From Nonomuraea coxensis DSM 45129 (GTDB lineage Bacteria > Actinomycetota > Actinomycetes > Streptosporangiales > Streptosporangiaceae), in assembly GCF_019397265.1 (NCBI RefSeq), contig NZ_CP068985.1:3824501-3888500 (forward strand): a stretch of 64,000 bases of DNA, written 5' to 3'. Shown one piece after another: positions 1 to 8,062 of this stretch. The notes beneath the pieces were generated by a model that was given only the letters and a program-made list of their open reading frames with translations, searched no databases and was not told the origin of the DNA. Within the stretch, counting starts at the first letter, position 1; each line of letters opens with the position of its first letter. A program made the position numbers and the translations under genes.

Positions 1-65
1 AGCTGCTCGACCGACGCCTCCACAGGGACGATCCAACCATCCCGTACCGACAAACCCCCAGCGGG

Positions 66-1175
66 CTAACCGCCGAGCACCCGCAGGCACTCGCGGGCGA
101 GCTGCAGCTCCTCGCGCGGGCGTACGGCGAGGACGGGGACGGCCGCCCTCTCGGCGCTGACCGGACCGTCGTCGTGGCGGGCGGCGAGCGCGGGCGGCTC
201 GATCCCGAGCGGCCCGAGCCGCCGGCAGACCGCCTCGCGCACCTCGGGCTGGTCCCAGCCGATCTCGCCGGTGAACACGAGCGCGTCGACGCGCGGCAGC
301 GACGTGGCCGCGGCGGCGATCTCCCGCGCCACCCGGTGGGCGAACACGCGCAGCGCCAGCCCGGCGTCCCGGTCGCCGTCGCGCTCGGCGGCGACCAGTT
401 CGCGGGTGTCGCCGGAGCGTCCGGACAGGCCGAGCAGCCCGGAGCGGCGTTCCAGCCCTTCGCTCAGCTCGTCCAGGCCGAGGCGGCCCTCGGCCAGCAG
501 CCAGGTCAGCATGCCGGGATCGACGCTGCCCGAGCGCTTGCTCATGGGCATGCCCTCCAGCGGCGTGAACCCCATCGAGGTGTCCACGCTGCGCCCGCCC
601 GACAGCGCGCACGCCGAGCACCCGCCGCCCAGGTGCGCCATCAGCAGCTCCAGCTCGGCGAGCGGCCGGCCGAGCAGCTCCGCCGTACGGTCGGCGGCCC
701 AGGCGTAGGACAGGCCGTGGAAGCCGTAGCGGCGCAGGCCGTGCCGCTCGCGCCACTCGCGCGGCAGCGCGTACGTCGCCGCCTCCTCCGGCAGCCCCGC
801 GTGGAAGGCGGTGTCCGGGCAGAGCACGTGCGGCACCGCGGGAAGCTGCTCGCGGGCGGCCTCCAGCAGCGCCAGCGCGGGCGGCAGGTGGAGCGGCGCG
901 AGGCTCGTCACGCCGCGCAGCGCCGCCGCCGTCTCGTCGTCGGCGACCGCCGGGGCGCGCACGACCTCGCCGCCGTGCACGATGCGGTGCGCCACCGCCC
1001 GTACGTCCCGGCCGAAGTGCCCGCCGAGGAAGCGGGCCAGCTCCTCCCGCGCCGTCTCCGGGCCGGCGGCCCGCCCGCACCGCGCGCTGTCCAGCACGCA
1101 GCCGCCCTGCACCAGGTCGAGCCGGAGGCTGGAGGAGCCCGCGTTCACGGTCAGCACCGCCGCCGATTCGCTCAT
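66..1175 (-). CDS. ackA: Acetate/propionate kinase
   Basis: Predicted cytosolic kinase interconverting acetate plus ATP and acetyl phosphate plus ADP. The 369-residue product carries the family phosphate-binding motif NAGSSSLRL at residues 11-19 and HRIVHGG at 63-69. Further on are the CPDTAFHAGLP and RYGFHGLSY motifs, and an LGGGCSACAL/GRSVDTSMGFTPLEG block typical of the ASKHA-fold acetokinase family. It is a little shorter than the usual 400 residues. No phosphotransacetylase (pta) gene lies in the window, so its pathway partner is elsewhere. The start chosen is the ATG directly before the family N-terminus; an in-frame ATG at 1199 preceded by a G-rich stretch is an alternative. It diverges from the molybdenum hydroxylase operon across about 150 bases. 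Confidence 0.93.
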   Translation of the reverse strand: MSESAAVLTVNAGSSSLRLDLVQGGCVLDSARCGRAAGPETAREELARFLGGHFGRDVRAVAHRIVHGGEVVRAPAVADDETAAALRGVTSLAPLHLPPALALLEAAREQLPAVPHVLCPDTAFHAGLPEEAATYALPREWRERHGLRRYGFHGLSYAWAADRTAELLGRPLAELELLMAHLGGGCSACALSGGRSVDTSMGFTPLEGMPMSKRSGSVDPGMLTWLLAEGRLGLDELSEGLERRSGLLGLSGRSGDTRELVAAERDGDRDAGLALRVFAHRVAREIAAAATSLPRVDALVFTGEIGWDQPEVREAVCRRLGPLGIEPPALAARHDDGPVSAERAAVPVLAVRPREELQLARECLRVLGG

Positions 1176-1322
1176 CCGCTCGTCGAACGCCAGGCCCATG
1201 CGCCCCCGGCTACCCGCCACCGCCCGCGCAAAACGGACGCGAGCAAAACGGACGGCTTGGGACGAAGGCGCTTTACCGCACCCAGAGGTTGCCCGGCGAT
1301 CAGGTCGGGTAGGCGTGCGCTC

Positions 1323-1811
1323 ATGAACATCCGCCTTACGGTGAACGGCAGGCCGCACACGATCGACGTGGACCCCCGCATGTCGCTGCTCGACCTGCTG
1401 CGCGAGCGGCTGGGGCTGATCGGCTCGAAGAAGGGGTGCGACCACGGGCAGTGCGGCGCCTGCACCGTCCTCGTCGAGGGGAGGCGGGCCAACTCCTGCC
1501 TGGCGCTGGCGGTCGCGATGGACGGCCGCTCCGTCACCACCGTCGAGGGCCTCGCCGACGGCGAGCGGCTGCACCCGCTGCAGGCCGCCTTCATCGAGCA
1601 CGACGCCTTCCAGTGCGGCTACTGCACCCCCGGCCAGCTCTGCTCGGCGGCCGGCATGCTCGGCGAGCCGGGCCCGAGCGCCGTCACCGAGAACCTGATG
1701 GACGACCCCGAGCTGACCCCGGCCGAGATCAGGGAGCGCATGAGCGGCAACCTGTGCCGCTGCGGCGCGTACGTCAACATCGTCAGCGCCATCTCCGAGG
1801 TCGCCCGATGA
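1323..1811 (+). CDS. Molybdenum hydroxylase 2Fe-2S subunit (PaoA/YagT-like)
   Basis: The 162-residue electron-transfer subunit of a xanthine/aldehyde oxidoreductase family enzyme. Its N-terminal plant-type ferredoxin domain has Cys39, Cys44, Cys47 and Cys59. Its C-terminal helical domain has Cys98 and Cys101 (QCGYCTPGQ) and Cys145 and Cys147 (NLCRCGAY). These eight cysteines bind two [2Fe-2S] clusters that pass electrons from the molybdenum centre to FAD. It has no Tat signal, unlike E. coli PaoA, so a cytoplasmic location is inferred. The ATG stop of this gene overlaps the ATG of the FAD subunit by four bases, indicating translational coupling. Gene order FeS-FAD-Mo matches paoABC (yagTSR). 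Confidence 0.94.
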   Translation: MNIRLTVNGRPHTIDVDPRMSLLDLLRERLGLIGSKKGCDHGQCGACTVLVEGRRANSCLALAVAMDGRSVTTVEGLADGERLHPLQAAFIEHDAFQCGYCTPGQLCSAAGMLGEPGPSAVTENLMDDPELTPAEIRERMSGNLCRCGAYVNIVSAISEVAR

Positions 1812-2779
1812 GGCCGTTCGACTACGCCCGCGCCTCCAGCCCCGCCGACGCCGTGCGCCGCTACCGCCCCGGCACCATGTACCTGGGCGGCGGCACCAAC
1901 CTCGTCGACCTCATGCGCCTCGGCGTGGCCCGTCCCGAGCACCTGCTGGACGTCAGCCGGCTGCCGCTGGACGCCGTCGAGGAGGTCAGGGGCCGGCTGC
2001 GCGTCGGGGCGGCGGTGCGCAACACCGACCTCGCCGCCCACCCCCTGGTTCGGGCCCGCTACCCGATGCTGGCCCGCGCGGTGCTCACCGGCGCCTCCGG
2101 CCAGATCCGCAACATGGCGACCGTGGCGGGCAACCTGCTGCAGCGCACCCGCTGCGCCTACTTCCAGGACGTGAGCAGGCCGTGCAACAAACGCCGGCCC
2201 GGCTCCGGCTGCCCCGCCATCGAGGGCGACCACTCCAACCTCGCCGTGCTCGGCCACTCCGGCGCGTGCGTGGCCACCCACCCGTCCGACATGGCGGTGG
2301 CGCTGGCCGCGCTGGAGGCGGAGGTGCACGTCACCGGCCCGGGAGGCGACCGCATCGTCCCCATGCCCGGCCTGCACCGCCTGCCCGGCGACACCCCGGA
2401 ACGGGACACCGTGCTGGAGCCCGGCGACCTCGTCACCGCCGTCGAGCTGCCCCCGCCGCCGCCCGGCGCGTCCCTCTACCGCAAGGTGCGCGAGCGGGCC
2501 TCGTTCGCCTTCGCCCTCGTGTCCGTCGCGGCCGTCCTCGACGTCGCCGCCGACGGGACCGTCGCCGGGTGCCGCATCGCGCTCGGCGGCCTCGCCCACG
2601 CGCCGTGGCGCGCCGAACGCGCCGAGCGGGAGCTGATCGGCCGCCCGGCGACCGGCGGGACGTTCCTGGACGCCGCCGAGGCCGAGCTGGAGCAGGCCAG
2701 GCCGCTGCCGCGCAACGCCTACAAGGTGCCGATGGCCCGCGACCTGATCGTCAACACGCTGGAGGAGCTGGCACCGTGA
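1808..2779 (+). CDS. Molybdenum hydroxylase FAD subunit with extra cysteine cluster (PaoB/YagS-like)
   Basis: The 323-residue FAD-binding subunit of the molybdenum hydroxylase. The FAD-PCMH motif YLGGGTNLVDLM lies at residues 25-36, followed by the second flavin loop GQIRNMATVAGNLLQRT. A CO dehydrogenase flavoprotein C-terminal domain closes the protein. Four cysteines at about 116, 126, 135 and 154 lie in an insert after that loop. In E. coli PaoB the corresponding insert binds an additional [4Fe-4S] cluster, so I assign this enzyme to the PaoABC-like group rather than to classical xanthine dehydrogenases. It overlaps both neighbours by four bases (ATGA before, GTGA after). Confidence 0.93.
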   Translation: MRPFDYARASSPADAVRRYRPGTMYLGGGTNLVDLMRLGVARPEHLLDVSRLPLDAVEEVRGRLRVGAAVRNTDLAAHPLVRARYPMLARAVLTGASGQIRNMATVAGNLLQRTRCAYFQDVSRPCNKRRPGSGCPAIEGDHSNLAVLGHSGACVATHPSDMAVALAALEAEVHVTGPGGDRIVPMPGLHRLPGDTPERDTVLEPGDLVTAVELPPPPPGASLYRKVRERASFAFALVSVAAVLDVAADGTVAGCRIALGGLAHAPWRAERAERELIGRPATGGTFLDAAEAELEQARPLPRNAYKVPMARDLIVNTLEELAP

Positions 2780-4806
2780 ATCGCGTCGAGGGTCGCGTCA
2801 AGGTCACCGGGCTGGCCACGTACGCGGCCGAGTACCCGGTCGAGGGGGTCGCGTACGCCTACCCCGTCCAGTCGCTCATCGCCAAGGGCCGGGTCGCCCG
2901 GGTGGACGCCGCCGCCGCGCTCGCCATGCCCGGCGTGCTCGCCGTGCTGTCCGTCGCCGACCCGCCCGAGCTGGCCGAGGACGCCGACGCCGAGCTGGCC
3001 CTGTTCCAGCGGCCCGAGGTCGCCTACCGGGGCCAGATCGTCGCCGCCGCCGTGGCCGGCACCTACGACGAGGCGCGCGCCGCCGCGGACGCGGTCCGGG
3101 TCGAGTACGAGACCGCCGACCACGACGTCAGCCTGCGCGCCGACCATCCGGGCCTCTACCGCCCGGAGGTCGTCAACCCGGGCTTCCCCTCCGACACCGA
3201 GCAGGGCGACCTCGAGGGCGGGCTGGCGGGGGCGGCCACCGTCGTGGACGTGACCTACACGACGCCCGTCCTGCACAACAACCCGATGGAGCCGCACGCG
3301 GCGCTCGCCGTGTGGGACGCCGAGGGCATCCTGCTGGTGTACGACTCCACGCAGGGCGCCACCACGGACCGCGACATGATCGCGAAGACGCTGGGCCTGC
3401 CGCCCGGCCGGGTCAGGGTGGTCGCCAGGCACGTCGGCGGCGGCTTCGGCTCCAAAGGCACCACCCGGCCGCAGGCCGTGCTGGCCGCCCTCGCCGCGCG
3501 CGTCACCGACCGGCCGGTCAAGGTGGCGCTGACCCGGCAGCAGATGTTCGACGTGACCGGCTACCGCACGCCCACCATCCAGCGGCTGCGTCTCGGCGCG
3601 GACGGCGAGGGCCGGCTGACCGCGCTGGAGCACGTCGCCTACGAGCAGAGCTCGACGCTGAAGGAGTTCGCCGAGCAGACCGCCGTCCCGGCCCGCGTCA
3701 TGTACGCCACCCCGGCCCTGCGCACCGCGCACCGCCTGGTCAGGCTGGACGTCGCCACGCCGTCCTGGATGCGCGCCCCCGGCGAGTGCCCCGGCATGTA
3801 CGCCCTGGAGTCGGCCATGGACGAGCTGGCCTGCGCCGCCGGCATCGACCCGGTCGAGCTGCGGCTGCGCAACGAGCCCGAGACCGAGCCGGACAGCGGC
3901 CTGCCGTTCAGCTCCCGCAACCTGGCCGGCTGCCTGCGCGAGGGGGCCCGCCGCTTCGGCTGGGAGCGGCGCGACCCGGAGCCCGGCGTCCGGCGCGACG
4001 GGGAGTGGCTGATCGGCACGGGCGTGGCCGCGTCCACCTACCCGGCGAGGCGGAGCCCGTGCCAGGCCGTGGCGCGCGTCCGCGACGGCGGCTTCCTCGT
4101 CCAGGTGGCCGCGGCCGACATCGGCACCGGCGCGCGCACCGCGCTCACCAGGATCGCCGCCGAGACGCTGGGCGTCGCCCCCGGCCGGGTGCACGTCGAG
4201 CTGGGCGACAGCGACCTGCCGGCCGCGCCGGTGGCCGGCGGCTCGATGGGCACCGCCTCCTGGGGGTCGGCCGTCGTACGGGCCTGCGAGGAGCTGAAGA
4301 AGGACGGCAGGGAGGGCCGCGCGGACACCACCGAGGAGGTCGGGCAGGACTCCGAGCTGGCCAGGCACGCCTTCGGCGCGCAGTTCGCCGAGGTGCGGGT
4401 CAGCGCCGTCACCGGCGAGGTCCGGGTGTCGCGGCTGCTCGGCGTGTTCGCCGCGGGCCGCATCGTGGACGCGCGGCTCGCCCGCTCACAGTTCGTCGGC
4501 GGCATGACGATGGGCCTCGGCATGGCGCTCATGGAGGAGACGCTGACCGACGAGGAGTTCGGCGGCTTCCTGCGCCGCGACCTCGCGCAGTACCACATCC
4601 CGGCCTGCGCCGACGTCCCGGACGTCGAGGCGGTGTGGCTGGAGGAGGAGGACGAGCGGCTCAACCCGATGGGCAGCAAGGGCATCGGCGAGATCGGCAT
4701 CGTCGGCACCGCGGCCGCCATCGGCAACGCCGTCCACCACGCGACCGGCCACCGCGTACGTGAGCTGCCGATAACTCCCGCAAAGATGGTCATGACCAGG
4801 TTTTGA
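2776..4806 (+). CDS. Molybdenum hydroxylase catalytic molybdopterin subunit (PaoC/YagR-like)
   Basis: The 676-residue catalytic subunit that binds the molybdenum cofactor and hydroxylates an aldehyde or N-heterocycle. Visible family motifs are VGGGFGSKGTTRPQ in the first cofactor-binding region and WMRAPGECPGMYALESAMDE in the second. The C-terminal GSKGIGEIGIVG contains the expected catalytic glutamate. It is about 50 residues shorter than PaoC. The shortening appears to lie around GSAVVRACEELKKDGREG, where the chain moves quickly to the next beta strand. The start is GTG, overlapping the stop of the FAD subunit. No XdhC/MocA-type maturation gene follows, so cofactor insertion would rely on genes elsewhere. 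The physiological substrate cannot be read from the sequence. Confidence 0.92.
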   Translation: MNRVEGRVKVTGLATYAAEYPVEGVAYAYPVQSLIAKGRVARVDAAAALAMPGVLAVLSVADPPELAEDADAELALFQRPEVAYRGQIVAAAVAGTYDEARAAADAVRVEYETADHDVSLRADHPGLYRPEVVNPGFPSDTEQGDLEGGLAGAATVVDVTYTTPVLHNNPMEPHAALAVWDAEGILLVYDSTQGATTDRDMIAKTLGLPPGRVRVVARHVGGGFGSKGTTRPQAVLAALAARVTDRPVKVALTRQQMFDVTGYRTPTIQRLRLGADGEGRLTALEHVAYEQSSTLKEFAEQTAVPARVMYATPALRTAHRLVRLDVATPSWMRAPGECPGMYALESAMDELACAAGIDPVELRLRNEPETEPDSGLPFSSRNLAGCLREGARRFGWERRDPEPGVRRDGEWLIGTGVAASTYPARRSPCQAVARVRDGGFLVQVAAADIGTGARTALTRIAAETLGVAPGRVHVELGDSDLPAAPVAGGSMGTASWGSAVVRACEELKKDGREGRADTTEEVGQDSELARHAFGAQFAEVRVSAVTGEVRVSRLLGVFAAGRIVDARLARSQFVGGMTMGLGMALMEETLTDEEFGGFLRRDLAQYHIPACADVPDVEAVWLEEEDERLNPMGSKGIGEIGIVGTAAAIGNAVHHATGHRVRELPITPAKMVMTRF

Positions 4807-4871
4807 CCTTTTTTTGGGTGGAAGGAGAGCGCTCTTCACGCCGCGTCCGCGGCGACGGCACGGGAGGGCGC

Positions 4872-5414
4872 GTGAGTCGGGAATCGGAGAAGGAGCGGGC
4901 GGACCGCAACTTCGTGGAGCTCCTGCAAGGGGCCCGCGTGGCGGTCACGGGCGTGCAGGTGCTGTTCGCGTTCCTGCTGACGGTGCCGTTCTCGCAGCAG
5001 TTCGACAGGCTGGGCCAGGCCGACCGGTGGCTGTTCTTCGCGGCGCTGGTCGGCGCGGCGGTGGCCTCGATCTGCTACATCGCGCCCACCGCGCAGCACC
5101 GGGTGCTGTTCCGGCAGGGCCGCAAGGAGCTGCTGGTACGGCGCTCCAACCTCTACGGCATCCTGGGCGCCCTGGCGCTGATCGTGTCGATGACGGCGGC
5201 CACCGGACTGGTGATCGACTACCTGTTCGGGCCCCGGCTGGCCTGGCCCGTCGCCGGCGCGATCGCCGTGCTGGCCCTGTGGACGTGGTTCGGCCAGGCG
5301 GCGATCGACCGGGCGGGCGGCGACGATCAGGACTCCGGCGAGGAGCCGGGCGGCTCCTCCGACGGCAGCGACGTCCCGTCGTCCTCGTCCTCCCGTGAGG
5401 AGTCGCGGGCGTAG
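4872..5414 (+). CDS. DUF6328 family membrane protein
   Basis: A 180-residue actinobacterial membrane protein of unknown function. The N-terminal ERADRNFVELLQGARVAVTGVQ block is typical of DUF6328. It is followed by about four hydrophobic segments: VLFAFLLTVPF, WLFFAALVGAAVASICY, ILGALALIVSMTAATGLVI and WPVAGAIAVLALWTW. The tail is hydrophilic and rich in Ser, Glu and Gly. GTG at 4872 is preferred to the TTG at 4803 because GGGAGGG lies just upstream. The 3' end overlaps the end of mnhG on the other strand by 88 bases, and each overlapping segment encodes a disordered tail. Confidence 0.85.
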   Translation: MSRESEKERADRNFVELLQGARVAVTGVQVLFAFLLTVPFSQQFDRLGQADRWLFFAALVGAAVASICYIAPTAQHRVLFRQGRKELLVRRSNLYGILGALALIVSMTAATGLVIDYLFGPRLAWPVAGAIAVLALWTWFGQAAIDRAGGDDQDSGEEPGGSSDGSDVPSSSSSREESRA

Positions 5415-5680
5415 GCGGCCCGCGCCATCGTGTACGCGGCCACCGCCACGGTGATCACCTGCGAGAGCCCGACCAGCGCGAGCGGCCCGGCGTTCGCCCA
5501 GGTGGGCCGGTGCAGCCACATGGCGAGCAGCACCAGCAGCACCCCGCCCACCTGGGGCTTGGTGCCCGCGTGCATGCGCTCCAGCGTGTGACGGAACTTC
5601 ACCAGGCCCGCCCCGGCCGACAGCGCCAGCACCGCGCCCAGCAGGAGACAGGCCCCGGCCAGCGGGTCGAGCGCGCTCAC
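5327..5680 (-). CDS. mnhG: Mrp/Mnh cation-proton antiporter subunit G
   Basis: The 117-residue last subunit of the Mrp-type Na+(K+)/H+ antiporter. Three hydrophobic helices are visible, with the characteristic FRHTLERMHAGTKPQVGG segment after the first (MnhG/PhaG family). The start is GTG, whose last bases overlap the stop of mnhF, so the two are translationally coupled. The C-terminal 25 residues are acidic and Ser-rich, extend beyond the usual end, and are encoded within the convergent overlap with the DUF6328 gene. The subunit is needed for complex assembly in characterised Mrp systems. Confidence 0.93.
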   Translation of the reverse strand: MSALDPLAGACLLLGAVLALSAGAGLVKFRHTLERMHAGTKPQVGGVLLVLLAMWLHRPTWANAGPLALVGLSQVITVAVAAYTMARAAYARDSSREDEDDGTSLPSEEPPGSSPES

Positions 5681-5949
5681 CGCGCCCTCCTGCCGGACCT
5701 GGCGGCGAAGAACCTGGCCAGCGAGACCGACCCCACGAACCCCAGCAGCGACAGCACCAGCAGGATCGGCAGGTCGGAGTAGTCGTCCCTGGCCACCGCG
5801 AACGCGCCCGCGCCGCACATGGCCAGCGACGTCATCACGTCCAGCGCCACCGCCCGGTCCAGCATCGACGGGCCGCGCGCCGCCCGGTACAGGGTCAGCG
5901 CGGCGGCCACCCCGAGCAGCGCCAGCGTCAGCGCGTACACCACCGTCAT
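5677..5949 (-). CDS. mnhF: Mrp/Mnh cation-proton antiporter subunit F
   Basis: A 90-residue membrane subunit of the Mrp complex with three transmembrane helices. The family motif RGPSMLDRAVALDVMTS follows the first helix, and LPILLVLSLLGFVGSVSLARF makes the third. It has the usual length. The stop overlaps the GTG of mnhG by three bases and the ATG overlaps the stop of mnhE. A basic C-terminus (SGRRAR) probably faces the cytoplasm. Confidence 0.94.
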   Translation of the reverse strand: MTVVYALTLALLGVAAALTLYRAARGPSMLDRAVALDVMTSLAMCGAGAFAVARDDYSDLPILLVLSLLGFVGSVSLARFFAARSGRRAR

Positions 5950-6491
5950 GCCGTTCCCAGCTCCTCCCGGTCCGCGCGGGTGCCGAACGCGGCCACCACC
6001 CGCGACTCCAGCGCCGTCACGTCCTCGCGCACCTTCTCGGTCGCGTCGCCGGGGATGCCGAGGACGTGCAGCATCAGGCATCGCTCGGCGAGGTAGGCCT
6101 CCACCACGAGGCTGCCGGGCACGTTCGCCAGCGCCGTCATGATGAGCACCGTCAGGGGCTCCGACGACGTGCGCAGCCGCACCCGGACGAGCTGCGCGGG
6201 CGGCGGCCCCGGCCGGAACACGTAGAACACCACCCGCACCGTCGAGATCACCAGGTCCCACCCGAAGCACAGCAGGAAGCGCGCCAGCGGGAGGGGCCGG
6301 AGCCTGATGCCGGGGTCGAGGGCGGGCAGCGGCAGCAGCCACGACACCACCGCGCCCGCCGCGATCCCGCCCAGCACGTTGCCCGGCGACACGTCGCCCC
6401 ACAGCGTCACCCACACCAGCGCCAGCCAGGCCACCAGCGGCAGCGGCACCCGGCGGCCCAGCACGCGCGGGGCCGGCGGCCGCCCGTTCAC
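5946..6491 (-). CDS. mnhE: Mrp/Mnh cation-proton antiporter subunit E
   Basis: A 181-residue MnhE family membrane subunit. Two or three N-terminal helices (LVAWLALVWVTLWG, VLGGIAAGAVVSWLLPL) lead to a soluble C-terminal domain. That domain has the family pattern SSEPLTVLIMTALANVPGS followed by LMLHVLGIPG. The GTG start overlaps the mnhD stop and the stop overlaps the mnhF start, so the run D-E-F-G is translationally linked. Length is normal. Confidence 0.94.
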   Translation of the reverse strand: MNGRPPAPRVLGRRVPLPLVAWLALVWVTLWGDVSPGNVLGGIAAGAVVSWLLPLPALDPGIRLRPLPLARFLLCFGWDLVISTVRVVFYVFRPGPPPAQLVRVRLRTSSEPLTVLIMTALANVPGSLVVEAYLAERCLMLHVLGIPGDATEKVREDVTALESRVVAAFGTRADREELGTA

Positions 6492-8062
6492 CGCCGGTCT
6501 CCCAGCACCGCGGAGACGTACGGCTCGCGCTCCATCAGCTCTCCTGCCGTCCGCCAGGTCAGCTCCGACAGCGGCCCGGCCAGCACCGTGTACGCCAGCC
6601 CGAGCGTCACCAGCGCGGCCACCGGCCCCACCAGCGCCGCCGGCAGCGAGGTCGTGGTGACCGTGGGCTCCTCGCCGGTGTCCTCCTCGCTCTCCACGAC
6701 CGTGCCCGCCCGCGCCTCCCTCGGCGCCCGCCAGAACGCCTTCGCCCAGGTCTTGGCGACGGCGTAGAGGGTGAGCAGGCTCGTCACCAGCCCGGCCGCC
6801 ACGAGCGCCACCGGCAGCGGCCCGCCGTGCGTCAGCCCCGCCTGCACCAGCATGAGCTTGCCGAGGAAGCCCGACATCGGCGGGATGCCGGACAGGTTCA
6901 TCGCGGGCACGAAGAACAGTACGGCGATCAGCGGCGCCGCCTTCATGAGCCCGCCCAGCCGGTTCACCGACGTCGTCCCGGTCCGCCGCTCGATGAGCCC
7001 CGTCACCAGGAACAGGCTGGTCTGCACGGTGATGTGGTGCACCACGTAGAAGATCGCGCCCGCCATGCCCGCGACCGTGGACAGCGCCACCCCGAACACC
7101 ATGTACCCGATGTGGCTGACCAGCGTGAAGGACAACATCCGTTTGATGTCGGTCTGCGCCACCGCGCCGAGCACGCCGGTGAGCATCGTGGCCAGCGCCA
7201 CCCACATGAGCAGCGTCGAGACCGGGCCTCCGGGGAACAGCAGCGCCTCCAGGCGGATGATCGCGTACACGCCGACCTTGGTGAGCAGGCCGGCGAAGAC
7301 CGCCGTCGCCGGGGCCGGCGCGGTCGGGTAGGAGTCGGGCAGCCAGGCCGACATCGGGAACAGCGCCGCCTTGATCGCGAACACCAGCAGCAGCGTCAGC
7401 TCCAGCAGCAGCTTCACCTGCTCGGGCAGCGTGGCGAAGCGCGTGGCGAGCTGGGCCAGCGACAGGGTGCCGGTGGCCGCGTACGTGATCGCCAGCGCGA
7501 TCAGGAACAACATCGACGAGGCCAGCGCCACCAGCGTGTACGTCGCCCCGGCCCGGATCCGCGCCTCCGTCCCGCCGAAGGTCAGCAGCACGTACGAGCC
7601 GCTGAGCAGCAGCTCGAAGCCCACGAACAGGTTGAACAGGTCGCCCGACAGGAACGCGTCGGCCACCCCCGCCACCATCACCAGGAACGCCGGATGGAAG
7701 ATCGCCATCGGCGCGTCGTGCTCCTGCTCGTCGTAGGCGTTGGCGATCGAGTACACCATGACGCACAGCGTCACCGCCGACGACACCAGCAGCACCAGCG
7801 TGGAGAGCCGGTCGGCGACCAGGCAGATCCCGGCGGGCGCGGGCCAGCCGCCGAGCTCGGTCACCAGCGGCCCGCCGGTGTCGGCCGCCATCAGCAGCAG
7901 CGCCGACACCGCCAGCGACACGCTCATCGTGCCGACGCTGAGCAGCGACTGCAGCCGCCGCAGCCGCCCGCCGATGGCCAGCTTCACCCCGGCGGCCAGC
8001 AGGGGCAGCAGCACCGGCACGCACACCAGCCCCTCCAGCACGCCCCGGTCGAGAGGGATCAC
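6488..8062 (-). CDS. mnhD: Mrp/Mnh cation-proton antiporter subunit D
   Basis: A 524-residue NuoN-like proton-translocating subunit of the Mrp complex with about 14 transmembrane helices. The conserved antiporter core is visible: FNLFVGFELLLSGSYVLLTFG with its helix-5-type glutamate, LLLELTLLLVFAIKAALFPM with the conserved lysine, and LPDSYPTAPAPATAVFAGLLTKVGVYAIIR. VSHIGYMVFG and HHITVQTSLFLVTG lie further along. GTG start at 8062 is set by overlap with the mnhC stop. Near residues 465-485 an acidic loop (VESEEDTGEEPTV) interrupts the last helices, which is uncommon. It is homologous to complex I subunits but belongs to this antiporter operon. Confidence 0.94.
   Translation of the reverse strand: MIPLDRGVLEGLVCVPVLLPLLAAGVKLAIGGRLRRLQSLLSVGTMSVSLAVSALLLMAADTGGPLVTELGGWPAPAGICLVADRLSTLVLLVSSAVTLCVMVYSIANAYDEQEHDAPMAIFHPAFLVMVAGVADAFLSGDLFNLFVGFELLLSGSYVLLTFGGTEARIRAGATYTLVALASSMLFLIALAITYAATGTLSLAQLATRFATLPEQVKLLLELTLLLVFAIKAALFPMSAWLPDSYPTAPAPATAVFAGLLTKVGVYAIIRLEALLFPGGPVSTLLMWVALATMLTGVLGAVAQTDIKRMLSFTLVSHIGYMVFGVALSTVAGMAGAIFYVVHHITVQTSLFLVTGLIERRTGTTSVNRLGGLMKAAPLIAVLFFVPAMNLSGIPPMSGFLGKLMLVQAGLTHGGPLPVALVAAGLVTSLLTLYAVAKTWAKAFWRAPREARAGTVVESEEDTGEEPTVTTTSLPAALVGPVAALVTLGLAYTVLAGPLSELTWRTAGELMEREPYVSAVLGDRR

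Noticed and set aside
1..53. Possible minus-strand gene beginning with TTG at 53 (SVRDGWIVPVEASVEQL)
   Set aside because: Only 17 codons are visible before the window edge and the start is weak. Nothing can be identified.
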